From the NCBI GenBank assembly GCA_910577275.1, contig CAJTMW010000034.1, positions 1 to 20,779 on the forward strand: a stretch of 20,779 nucleotides of DNA. Direction: 5' to 3'. The translations under genes were made by a program, and so were the position numbers. This DNA comes from an uncultured Lachnospiraceae bacterium (lineage in GTDB: Bacteria > Bacillota > Clostridia > Lachnospirales > Lachnospiraceae). Positions 14,235 through 20,779 of the stretch are shown in pieces; position 1 is the stretch's first letter, and every line of letters begins with the position of its first letter. Under the pieces are notes generated by a model. That model saw only the letters and a list, made by a program, of their open reading frames with translations. It was not told the DNA's origin and did not search any database.

Positions 14235-14239
14235 GTCAA
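14211..14239 (-). promoter_or_regulatory. Promoter of the ParB-like/AbiEi-like unit
   Basis: Minus strand: perfect -35 TTGACA (14234-14239), 17-bp spacer, -10 CATAAT (14211-14216). The -35 lies 8 bases beyond the stop of the upstream ABC permease gene, with no terminator between, so ABC-operon transcripts could run into this unit. Confidence 0.78.
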
Positions 14240-14247
14240 CAGGAAAT

Positions 14248-15249
14248 TTACTTTTTTCTTCCTCTCGAAACCGCCCCGTAAAGCAGAAACCAGACCATAC
14301 AGTGCGCCGTAAGAATAAGCAGCTCTCCTGCAATCGACGTCTCCCCGCCGCCTGCCAGCTTCATAATCCCCTCAAAAGCGGCATTAGAGGGTACAAGAAA
14401 GCAAAGCGCCGAAATCAGCCCCTTTGTTTGAAACAGCCAGGATAATAGCGGAAACGCCATAAATACAATCATTAATATTTTAATATAGACCACGCCGACC
14501 ATAAGGCCGCCGGAAAATTTTCCGATAAACAGCCCAATCAGCGCCGCCACAAAAGCGGAAAGCATAATCAGCGCCAGCATAAGAAGCGCGCTTTTAAACG
14601 GCAGCCTGAAACAGATTCCGGAGGTAAGAAGGGCGGACAGACAGCCCCCTGCAAAGCCCACAAATATCTTTTGCATCACGTACCGGCCCTGTGTGGCGGG
14701 CAATATCTGATTGACAAGGTCAACGCCGTTTTCCTTTTCGGATATCATATTCATGGCGTTAAAGGTACACCCCATAAACATGGCGACAATCAGCGTCATG
14801 GCGGCAAAAATATTCTGAACGTCTTCCATTACGTCGGGCCTCTCCCGAACAGTGACCTTTACCTGCCCGGCCATATCCCGGCCGGCGTACAGCGCGGGAA
14901 GTGTATCCGCCGTCTGACGGAAGATTTCTATCTCATCGCCGGATACCATTGTTTCGATTCCGGCAGCGCCCGCTTCCACCCCGATTAGATTTGTAGCGGG
15001 GTCGTTGACGGCGGCAGTTAATTCTTCCTGCGTTTTATATATAGTTACAGAACCGTAGTCCTCCAGCCACGAAAGGGTCCGCTCCGGCAGCTCCCCTTCC
15101 AATACTCCAAAATGAAATTCCGTCACGGAAGACAAATCTATTCCCCCCATGAGCTGCAATGCCAAAGCAACGATAACCGGCAGCAAAAAAGACATGATAC
15201 AGAATTTGTCCCTCCAGACGCTTTTAAGCTGATAAATCAGTCCTCCCAT
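14248..15249 (-). CDS. ABC-2 type exporter permease
   Basis: The 333-residue membrane protein has ABC-2 topology: one N-terminal membrane helix (about 16-36), a large extracytoplasmic domain (about 40-145) and about five C-terminal helices (starting at NIFAAMTLIVAMFMGC). The conserved EKENG motif at about 170-175 precedes the third helix, as in many ABC-2 permeases. ATG 15249 follows AAAGGAGG at 7 bases and starts 2 bases after the stop of the preceding permease; GTG at 15255 is less well placed. It should pair with the neighbouring permease and ATPase as a heterodimeric exporter of a drug, lipid or antimicrobial peptide. The substrate is unknown. Confidence 0.85.
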   Translation of the reverse strand: MGGLIYQLKSVWRDKFCIMSFLLPVIVALALQLMGGIDLSSVTEFHFGVLEGELPERTLSWLEDYGSVTIYKTQEELTAAVNDPATNLIGVEAGAAGIETMVSGDEIEIFRQTADTLPALYAGRDMAGQVKVTVRERPDVMEDVQNIFAAMTLIVAMFMGCTFNAMNMISEKENGVDLVNQILPATQGRYVMQKIFVGFAGGCLSALLTSGICFRLPFKSALLMLALIMLSAFVAALIGLFIGKFSGGLMVGVVYIKILMIVFMAFPLLSWLFQTKGLISALCFLVPSNAAFEGIMKLAGGGETSIAGELLILTAHCMVWFLLYGAVSRGRKK

Positions 15250-15251
15250 CG

Positions 15252-16247
15252 TCACCCCTCCTTTCCCGTTTCTTTACGAAATGCAAATTGAACAATCAGG
15301 AACAGAGCGGCAATCCCGCAGACACAACAGATAAAGTATGCCGGCTCCGCGGCAGCCGTCCCGAAGAAAGCGTTTTTAAGCCCCATGTAAACCCGGTAAA
15401 AGGGATGCCAGCCTATCCACGCCATTTTTATGGAAGTGTTCGCCGACAAAAATACAGGCGTTAACACAAAAACCGCAATTACCAGATAGGCCAGGGAAAA
15501 CTGCCTGAAATCGCTTAGCAGCATTGCGCATCCCAGGCCCGTAAGCGCCATAATTACCGACAAAATTCCGGTCTGCGCCAATACGGCAGGCAAAATGCTC
15601 ACCGTATCGGGAAATCCGACATTCAGCGTCAGCATCAATATCGCGAAAATCAAGTCAGATAACAGGAAAACCGTTATTTTGGATAAAAGAAAAAGGCTTT
15701 TTTCCAGCGGAAGGACTCCATGGACACGGATAACTCCCATTTCCTTTTCCTTGAACAACACGGAAGCAATCCCAAGAAAGCCTACGGCAGTAATTTCAAT
15801 AAACAGCAGTTCACAGGAAATTTCCTTCCGCTGCTTTTGCTCTTTCGTGTTGGCGCCGACGCACCCGGCAGCATATCCGCCGTCGGGACAAAGAAGGGAC
15901 AGGGCGTAGTCGGCCCTGTGATTATCCGCCTTTTCGCTCCCGGCATACAGAATAATCTCCGGCCTGCCTGAGCTGACGTCGATTCCCACACCGTTTGTAT
16001 CGGCAATAAGCGCCGCGCCTAATTCATCCGGCGACGCTACCGGAGAAATCAGCCCGGACACTTCCTTCTGCATCCCCTCCGGGTCATACAGATATACATT
16101 GTAAAGCTCGTCGTCCACATATCTGACATAGACCAGATTGATAAACAACGTATAAAAAAGAAGCGAGCCCAGGGCAACAGGGAAAAACCTTCCGGCCACC
16201 ATTAGCTGAAAGTCCTTTATTAATAAAGAATAAAAATTTTTTAACAT
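15252..16247 (-). CDS. ABC-2 type exporter permease
   Basis: The 331-residue membrane protein has the same layout as its downstream partner: an N-terminal helix (about 18-38), an extracytoplasmic domain (about 40-145) and five or six C-terminal helices. A cytoplasmic FKEKEMGVIRVHGVLPLEKS segment carries the family E-E/G motif. The start ATG overlaps the ATPase stop by one base (TGATG), indicating tight translational coupling. It is half of a heteromeric ABC-2 exporter with the gene at 14248-15249. No sequence feature identifies its substrate. Confidence 0.85.
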   Translation of the reverse strand: MLKNFYSLLIKDFQLMVAGRFFPVALGSLLFYTLFINLVYVRYVDDELYNVYLYDPEGMQKEVSGLISPVASPDELGAALIADTNGVGIDVSSGRPEIILYAGSEKADNHRADYALSLLCPDGGYAAGCVGANTKEQKQRKEISCELLFIEITAVGFLGIASVLFKEKEMGVIRVHGVLPLEKSLFLLSKITVFLLSDLIFAILMLTLNVGFPDTVSILPAVLAQTGILSVIMALTGLGCAMLLSDFRQFSLAYLVIAVFVLTPVFLSANTSIKMAWIGWHPFYRVYMGLKNAFFGTAAAEPAYFICCVCGIAALFLIVQFAFRKETGKEG

Positions 16248-17095
16248 CAGGACAGCCCCCTTCCCGTATATTGGATAAACATATCCTCCAGAGTCGGCTC
16301 CTCCGAATGAATACTGAGAATTTCATCATACGGAAAAGGAATACCCTTCTCTAACTTTGCAGTCTCCGTTACGCCTTCTTCATGCCTGCCCCGATACAGA
16401 TAATCAATCTTAACGCGGCGGCTGCCGTTCTGCTCTTTTAAGTTTTTCGGCGTATCAAGCGCGGTAATCTCTCCATTGGTAATAAAAGCCACCCTGTCGC
16501 AAAGCAAATCGGCGTCCAGCATATTATGTGTGGTTAAAAACACGGTTGTGCCCTTTTCCCGTTCTTCCTCTATAATCCTGCGGAATAAAACGGCGCCGGA
16601 AGGGTCAAGCCCGCTGGTGGGCTCGTCCAGAAAAAGCAGCCTTGGATTGCTGATAAGCGCCCTTGCCATACTCACCCGCTGCCGCATCCCCTTTGAATAG
16701 GAAGAAACCGGCTTCTTTTGAAAATCCTTTTTAAACTCCAGCTTTTCCAGAACCTCCCCGATATCCCTGCGCTGTTCCGCGGGATAAAAGGAGGCAAAAT
16801 ATTTCAGGTTGTCAACGGCGCTTAAGTTGGCATACAGATAGGGAAACTCAAACAAAACTCCTATCTTCTGATAAAATTCCCGCGTATGCACCGTGGAAAT
16901 ACTCTGTCCAAACAGCGACACGTCGCCGCCATGTCCCTTCAAAATCCCGGTGAGGATTTTCTGCGTCGTTGATTTCCCCGAGCCGTTCGGCCCCAGAAAT
17001 CCGAATATTTCCCCGTCTCCCACCGTAAAATTTATGCCCCTTAACGCCTGCTTATCCTTTCCGTAGGAAAATGTCAGGTTTTTAACCTCAATCAT
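16247..17095 (-). CDS. ABC transporter ATP-binding protein (BcrA-like exporter type)
   Basis: The 282-residue ATPase has Walker A GPNGSGKST (35-43), signature SKGMRQR (134-140), Walker B LLFLDEPTSGLD (153-164) and the H-loop histidine at 190 (TTHNM). The usual Q-loop glutamine position reads FEFPYLY, a variation seen among antimicrobial-peptide and drug exporters of this type. The start is set at ATG 17095 because it overlaps the stop of the upstream small gene (ATGA); an in-frame ATG at 17119 with AAGGA upstream is an alternative adding eight residues. It energises the two ABC-2 permeases that follow. Confidence 0.9.
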   Translation of the reverse strand: MIEVKNLTFSYGKDKQALRGINFTVGDGEIFGFLGPNGSGKSTTQKILTGILKGHGGDVSLFGQSISTVHTREFYQKIGVLFEFPYLYANLSAVDNLKYFASFYPAEQRRDIGEVLEKLEFKKDFQKKPVSSYSKGMRQRVSMARALISNPRLLFLDEPTSGLDPSGAVLFRRIIEEEREKGTTVFLTTHNMLDADLLCDRVAFITNGEITALDTPKNLKEQNGSRRVKIDYLYRGRHEEGVTETAKLEKGIPFPYDEILSIHSEEPTLEDMFIQYTGRGLS

Positions 17096-17247
17096 TCCTC
17101 GCCACCCCACTTCCCGCATTCATTGTCCTTCTTTTCCTGCTGCCGCCTGCTCCACCATTTCATAAATCTGATTTTAAGAGGGACAGAGATTACCAGAACC
17201 ACCGCAATCAGCAGCCACCAATACCACTCCATGCTTAAAAATGTCAT
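17092..17247 (-). CDS. Small single-pass membrane protein leading the ABC operon
   Basis: This 51-codon gene is preceded by a strong GGAGG 7 bases before ATG 17247, and its TGA overlaps the ATPase start as ATGA. The product has an aromatic-rich membrane segment (about 7-28: MEWYWWLLIAVVLVISVPLK) followed by a basic, polar tail (MKWWSRRQQEKKDNE) expected inside the cell. It fits an accessory or regulatory micropeptide of the exporter. It is too short for family recognition. The GC-rich coding pattern, ribosome binding site and coupling support it as real. Confidence 0.72.
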   Translation of the reverse strand: MTFLSMEWYWWLLIAVVLVISVPLKIRFMKWWSRRQQEKKDNECGKWGGEE

Positions 17248-17288
17248 AAATATTCCTCCTTTTCCCCGAAACCCTGTTTCGTTTTTTT

Positions 17289-17350
17289 ACGATATCAATA
17301 TAGGAAAATGAGGTGAAGTCTGTGTGCGCCTGATGTGAAATCGATGTGAA
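17289..17350 (-). promoter_or_regulatory. Four 11-bp-phased repeats and promoter of the ABC operon
   Basis: Minus strand: TTCACATC at 17343-17350 and 17332-17339, a degenerate copy at 17321-17328 and TTCACCTC at 17310-17317, each 11 bp apart. OmpR/PhoB-family response regulators bind head-to-tail sites with this period. The last copy serves as a weak -35 (TTCACC, 17312-17317), 17 bp from a -10-like TATCGT (17289-17294), as expected for activator-dependent promoters. No two-component genes lie in the window. Confidence 0.6.
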
Positions 17351-17360
17351 CATTCACCAA

Positions 17361-17443
17361 CCTCTGCGGCATTCGTCAAATGTATCAAACGAAGTTTGTA
17401 TTGCTCCGCATACACCTGGCTCATTGCCCGCGGAAATAAAAAA
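17361..17443 (-). repeat. Dispersed structured repeat, copy 2
   Basis: The left arm 17361-17383 and right arm 17424-17443 match copy 1 (5182-5204 and 5231-5250) at 20/23 and 18/20 bases. The 40-base middle is unrelated in sequence but again contains a hairpin (CAAAC-gaa-GTTTG, 17386-17398). The right arm again provides the T run of a minus-strand terminator, here that of the antiporter gene. Confidence 0.6.
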
Positions 17444-17495
17444 GCCGCCCGACACAGCTTTCCACTGTATTGAACGACTTATTTCCCAAGCGGCG
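17432..17495 (-). terminator. Terminator of the antiporter gene
   Basis: On the minus strand GCCGCTTGG (17487-17495) pairs with the GC-rich segment at 17444-17452, including G-U pairs, around an inner ACAG/CTGT hairpin. It is followed by TTTTTTATTT (17434-17443). The T tract belongs to the right arm of the dispersed repeat. Confidence 0.6.
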
Positions 17496-17554
17496 AGCGG
17501 ACGAATGTCCGCAGCGCCGGCTCCGTTTGATGCTTCTGTGGACTGCCAGGAAGG

Positions 17555-18925
17555 TCAGTCCCGGGAGCTCTTTCTCCCGTATCCGGTAACCACCGCCGCC
17601 AGCAATATCACCAGCATGCAGAGCGAATAATAATTCACGAAAGGCACCGAGGCCGGCGCTACTGCAAAGCCCTCCCCGAACTGGGCGGACTGCTGCGCCG
17701 GAATCACGCAATGCACCGTCCAGGGAGCAAGAAAACAGAATACACAGCCCGTACAGTCCATCAGATTCGCCCGGCGGTACCGATTCACCCCTGCCCTTTC
17801 TCCAAGCTCATTGACCAAATCGCCAAGCGCCACAATAGCTACCGAAATTACGCCCGTGACCATGCTCAATATCCCCACAGACAGGACAATGGTTGCCTCC
17901 GTGCTCCGCTCTTTTTTTGCAAAACGCTCCAAAAGCCCCCTCACATCTTCAAACAAACCGCCGCACTCCAGCACACCCAGAAGCGAAAATACCGCAATCA
18001 GCATGGCTACCGTGCCTGCCGTCCCCGTAATGGCGTCTATAATTGCCCCGGACACGGCAAATCCGCCGGGAAACGAAATCAGTCCCGCCGCCGTGTAAAC
18101 GCCGGAAAGCAGCCCCGCGGCAATTCCCGCCAGAATCCCGAAGGACAGCGCCGTAATAAGGTGCTTCCGCAGCATACAAAGGACGATAATGACCACCGGC
18201 ACCACCAGCATGACAAGACTGAGCGGCTTAGTCTCCCCGCCCGCAGCCTCAAGCGCAGCATTCCCGTCCGTGGTTTTGGAAAACAGTAAAAAAAGCACCA
18301 GCGCCCCCGCCGCTGCCGGCAGACTGTAACGCGTCCTGGTTTTTACCACAGTGCCCAAATCCGCATGCTGCGTCGCAGAGGATGCAATGGTGGTATCCGA
18401 AATCGGCCCTAAGTTATCGCCGAACGCCGCTCCCGATACGATAGCTCCAATCATAAATTCCGGCGCCGCCCCTGCCAGCACGCCTACCGGAAACAAAATC
18501 GGTATCACCACAAAATAAGTCCCCACCGAGGTTCCCGTGGCAAAGGCCAGAAGACAGGTAATGAGGAAGCTCGCCGCCACAAAAAGCTTTCCCGTAAAAC
18601 CCGCTTCCACCACATATACCGCAATCGTCTGTACCGCCCCGCTGGCGGAAATCAGCTTCCCCGAAACAGCCGCCAGTATCACCGCCAGGACAATGATGGC
18701 AAACATCGGCTTGCCAAGGCCGTATACCAGCGCCTCCCCGTATGCCTTTTCATCCTTTGCAAAAACGACTCCCGTCACCAGCGCCGCAAAAAATGCCAGC
18801 ACATATCCGTTCACATTGGACTGGCTAAACGCCGCCCATCCAATCATCGCCGCGGCAACGACAAGAGGCGCAAGCTTTCCCGCAGTTCCCAGACGAAATT
18901 CTATTTTCTTTGCTTTCTGATTCAT
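17555..18925 (-). CDS. Na+/H+ antiporter family protein (NhaC-like)
   Basis: The 456-residue integral membrane protein has about 11-12 hydrophobic helices. The central GAAFGDNLGPISDTTIASSA motif (about 170-189), followed by TQHADLGTVVKTR, is typical of the NhaC superfamily and includes the acidic residues likely used for ion exchange. It should exchange Na+ for H+, or possibly an organic anion or amino acid as some family members do. ATG 18925 is chosen because GAGGG lies 8 bases upstream; GTG 18931 is too close. It follows the fucosidase gene by 83 bases on the same strand without a clear terminator, so the two may be co-transcribed. It ends at a terminator linked to the dispersed repeat. 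Confidence 0.85.
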   Translation of the reverse strand: MNQKAKKIEFRLGTAGKLAPLVVAAAMIGWAAFSQSNVNGYVLAFFAALVTGVVFAKDEKAYGEALVYGLGKPMFAIIVLAVILAAVSGKLISASGAVQTIAVYVVEAGFTGKLFVAASFLITCLLAFATGTSVGTYFVVIPILFPVGVLAGAAPEFMIGAIVSGAAFGDNLGPISDTTIASSATQHADLGTVVKTRTRYSLPAAAGALVLFLLFSKTTDGNAALEAAGGETKPLSLVMLVVPVVIIVLCMLRKHLITALSFGILAGIAAGLLSGVYTAAGLISFPGGFAVSGAIIDAITGTAGTVAMLIAVFSLLGVLECGGLFEDVRGLLERFAKKERSTEATIVLSVGILSMVTGVISVAIVALGDLVNELGERAGVNRYRRANLMDCTGCVFCFLAPWTVHCVIPAQQSAQFGEGFAVAPASVPFVNYYSLCMLVILLAAVVTGYGRKSSRD

Positions 18926-19008
18926 TTTCACATCCCTCTTTATGCTGCCTCAGGCGGCTCCCACTTTTTCCGCCAGCTTTCCCTCTCACAATTTTTCCGT
19001 CAGCCTTT

Positions 19009-20301
19009 TTACCCCCGCAAGGGCTCAAAAACCGGCCATTCCTCCTCTATTTCCAGACATACGCAGTAATAAGCCTGCCTGCGCAGCTCCTGCGGCAGTT
19101 CCACCGTTACCATGGAATCCCCCTCGCAGGTTTCCTCCACCTTATACGCCAGCTCTGACCCGTCGCGCAGCAGATATGCTTTTTTGACATTCGCAGAAAG
19201 ATTCATCATCCCGAGCCCCTTGCAGGGTTTAAATACATGGATAAACAACCTGTGCGGCTTACCCGTAAATTCCCCCCAGTCAAGCTCATAGGGATATATC
19301 CCCAGCTTTTTCGTTCCGTAAATGCCTTCCCCGTTTTCACGAAGATACTGCCCCACTGTATTTAAGATTTCAACGCTTTTCTCCGGTATCGACCCGTCCG
19401 CCCTTGGCCCTACATTTAACAGATAATTTCCTCCACGGCTGCAGATTTTCACCAGCGTTCTTATGATTTGCTCAGGTTCTTTCCAGTTATTGTCGTCCTT
19501 GTTATAGCCCCAGGTATCGTTCAACGTGGCAGGCAGCTCCCAGTCCCCGTCAAAAGGAAGCCTCGGAATAAAATTATCGCCCGTGGTCATATAATCTCCC
19601 AGCTGATTTCCAATACGCCCGCTGATAATGCAGTCAGGCTGCAGGGATTTTACAAGGCTGATGCACTCCATGCTTTGTTCCCGTGTCATTCCCATCGGAG
19701 TATCAAACCAAATCAGGGAAATTTCCCCATAGCCTGTCAGAAGCTCTTTCAACTGAGGCTTTACCTTATTATCCAGATAACGCTGAAAATCCTTGGCATC
19801 ATTATCCACAGGAGGCTTTTCATTTTCCATCATAGTGTTCGCCATATATCCGTCAGGCTCATGCCAGTCCTGCGCCTGGGAATAATAAAGGCCAAGCTTC
19901 ATGCCGTATTTATGGCATGCGTCCGCCAGCTCCTTCAAAATGTCTCTGCCAAAGGGCGTCGCATCCACTACATTATACGGACTGCACTTTGAATGATACA
20001 TGGCAAAGCCCTCATGGTGCTTTGACGTAAATACAATATACTTCATGCCCCAGCTTTCCTTTGCCATCCGCACAAGCTCGTCGGCGCAAAACCGCTGCGG
20101 GCAAAACTCCCCGGCCAGCTTTTCATACTCTTCTACCGGAATATTAAGCGTATTCATAATCCATTCCGATATGTGGTCAGTCTTTTGTCCCTTATACTCT
20201 CCGGCCAGAATTGCATATAATCCCCAATGGATAAAAAGCCCGTATTTGGCGTCTTTATACCATTGCTGCCCGGTATCCGGTATCCTGTCAGTTTTTTTCA
20301 T
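19009..20301 (-). CDS. GH29 alpha-L-fucosidase, cytoplasmic
   Basis: The 430-residue glycoside hydrolase releases L-fucose from glycans or short oligosaccharides. GH29 landmarks are KYGLFIHWG (19-27), TSKHHEGFAMY (92-102), KLGLYYSQAQDWHEPDG (135-151), the nucleophile motif LIWFDTPMG (D200) and RGGNYLLNVGPRADG in the C-terminal half. A general acid/base cannot be placed with confidence. No signal peptide or anchor is present, so it acts inside the cell on imported fucosides. ATG 20301 has AAAGGAG 5 bases upstream. No fucose transporter or utilisation genes are in view, so substrate delivery is unknown. A promoter lies at 20347-20375 and the antiporter gene follows. Confidence 0.92.
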   Translation of the reverse strand: MKKTDRIPDTGQQWYKDAKYGLFIHWGLYAILAGEYKGQKTDHISEWIMNTLNIPVEEYEKLAGEFCPQRFCADELVRMAKESWGMKYIVFTSKHHEGFAMYHSKCSPYNVVDATPFGRDILKELADACHKYGMKLGLYYSQAQDWHEPDGYMANTMMENEKPPVDNDAKDFQRYLDNKVKPQLKELLTGYGEISLIWFDTPMGMTREQSMECISLVKSLQPDCIISGRIGNQLGDYMTTGDNFIPRLPFDGDWELPATLNDTWGYNKDDNNWKEPEQIIRTLVKICSRGGNYLLNVGPRADGSIPEKSVEILNTVGQYLRENGEGIYGTKKLGIYPYELDWGEFTGKPHRLFIHVFKPCKGLGMMNLSANVKKAYLLRDGSELAYKVEETCEGDSMVTVELPQELRRQAYYCVCLEIEEEWPVFEPLRG

Positions 20302-20346
20302 GGCTTCTCCTTTTTATAGTCCTGGGGACTGATGTCTTATGTTTTT

Positions 20347-20375
20347 AAAATACTACCTTGCTCCTTCAGAGTCAA
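20347..20375 (-). promoter_or_regulatory. Promoter of the fucosidase-antiporter unit
   Basis: Minus strand: -35 TTGACT (20370-20375), 17-bp spacer, -10 TATTTT (20347-20352), about 45 bp before the fucosidase start codon. No operator palindrome is obvious near it. Confidence 0.6.
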
Positions 20376-20779
20376 TCTTTTTCCTGTTCCATTTTATCAA
20401 GTCTCTCCAAAATCTTCCCAATTCTACCCCGGCAGACTATCCCGGCCTCAAGTCGGAAGACTTGAGGCTACACATAGTGCTCCATACCCCGCGTGTGTCA
20501 AGTTATTGTCACAAACTTTTTTCATTTTTTTGGAAAAAAATCCCCGGAAGCCGCATAACTTCGTTGGGATTACGGTAAATTAGTGTCAAGTGGGAGGAAA
20601 ATTAATGGTAAATTAACCTGTTGCGCTACTTAAATAAACAATGTTGCATATTTTGCCTAAAATGCTGAAAAAGCAAAAAAAATCCCTATAAATTTTTTGA
20701 TAATTTTTTTAGAATATCAGCTGTTTGATTTTCCCTATGTTACAGGGCTCCTGGAATATACTGTTGAAAGCCATGCACA
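20376..20779. other. AT-rich region without a supported gene
   Basis: About 400 bp contain no convincing coding frame. Notable parts are a perfect 10-bp hairpin with a GGAA loop at 20445-20468, a direct repeat GTGTCAAGT at 20495-20503 and 20583-20591, and AT-rich tracts from 20510 to 20730. A minus-strand open stretch of about 31 codons ending at 20372 (ILERLDKMEQEKD) could be the tail of a lost gene but has no start. The change in composition suggests acquired DNA or a long upstream region of a gene to the right. Confidence 0.45.
20445..20468. repeat. Perfect 10-bp inverted repeat with GGAA loop
   Basis: GCCTCAAGTC (20445-20454) and GACTTGAGGC (20459-20468) flank GGAA, which on the plus strand is a GNRA tetraloop. 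Neither strand has a T run after it, so it is not an ordinary intrinsic terminator. Confidence 0.6.

Noticed and set aside
17711..18289. Plus-strand open frame opposite the antiporter
   Set aside because: Arg/His/Pro-rich translation typical of the reverse complement of a membrane protein gene; no initiation signal.
20445..20468. Hairpin upstream of the fucosidase as an intrinsic terminator
   Set aside because: The stem is strong, but neither strand has a T tract following it.

Overview
The window looks like chromosomal DNA of a gut-type Lachnospiraceae / Clostridium cluster XIVa bacterium. This is inferred from mid-GC coding DNA with strong GGAGG-type ribosome binding sites, single-membrane chemoreceptors and recognisable Firmicutes families (Sapep/PepV dipeptidase, CyuA/UPF0597 protein, ROK repressor, GH29 fucosidase, NhaC-type antiporter). 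The species cannot be named from the sequence. No rRNA, tRNA, CRISPR array or complete mobile element was seen.

Left part (217-5141, plus strand): a two-gene peptide and amino-acid catabolic unit (Sapep-like M20 dipeptidase, then a UPF0597/CyuA-type Fe-S cysteine desulfidase or serine dehydratase). A dCache chemoreceptor follows, with its own promoter and an odd leader in which a perfect hairpin lies between the Shine-Dalgarno sequence and the start codon. A bidirectional terminator at 5252-5286 separates this from minus-strand genes.

Middle part (5360-10581, minus strand): a sorbitol/xylitol-type zinc dehydrogenase has a consensus promoter, a perfect 19-bp palindrome at the predicted transcription start and a 26-bp tandem repeat upstream. 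A ROK repressor just upstream is the natural candidate regulator. The ROK gene overlaps the 3' end of a HipA-like kinase gene, which follows an acidic repeat protein of unknown function. Behind these lie two decayed genes: a frameshifted small ORF, and an AlbA-type ATP-binding regulator reduced to four fragments. A second dCache chemoreceptor occupies 10678-12681.

Right-middle part (12803-17350, minus strand): a two-gene unit pairs an AbiEi-like antitoxin or regulator with an uncharacterised ParB-like-fold protein, and no AbiEii toxin is present. Its promoter has two 18-bp direct repeats placed exactly on either side of the -10 box. Upstream is a four-gene drug or peptide ABC exporter operon, including a 51-codon membrane protein whose stop overlaps the ATPase start. 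Four 11-bp-phased repeats of the OmpR/PhoB type precede it.

Right end (17361-20779): an NhaC-type antiporter and a cytoplasmic GH29 alpha-L-fucosidase, probably co-transcribed from a promoter at 20347-20375, then about 400 bp of AT-rich DNA without a supported gene. A structured repeat occurs twice (5182-5249 and 17361-17443), both times directly beyond a minus-strand terminator. The best candidates for undescribed biology are the AbiEi/ParB-like module with its operator, the post-terminator repeat, the SD-hairpin-start leader and the small membrane protein of the ABC operon.
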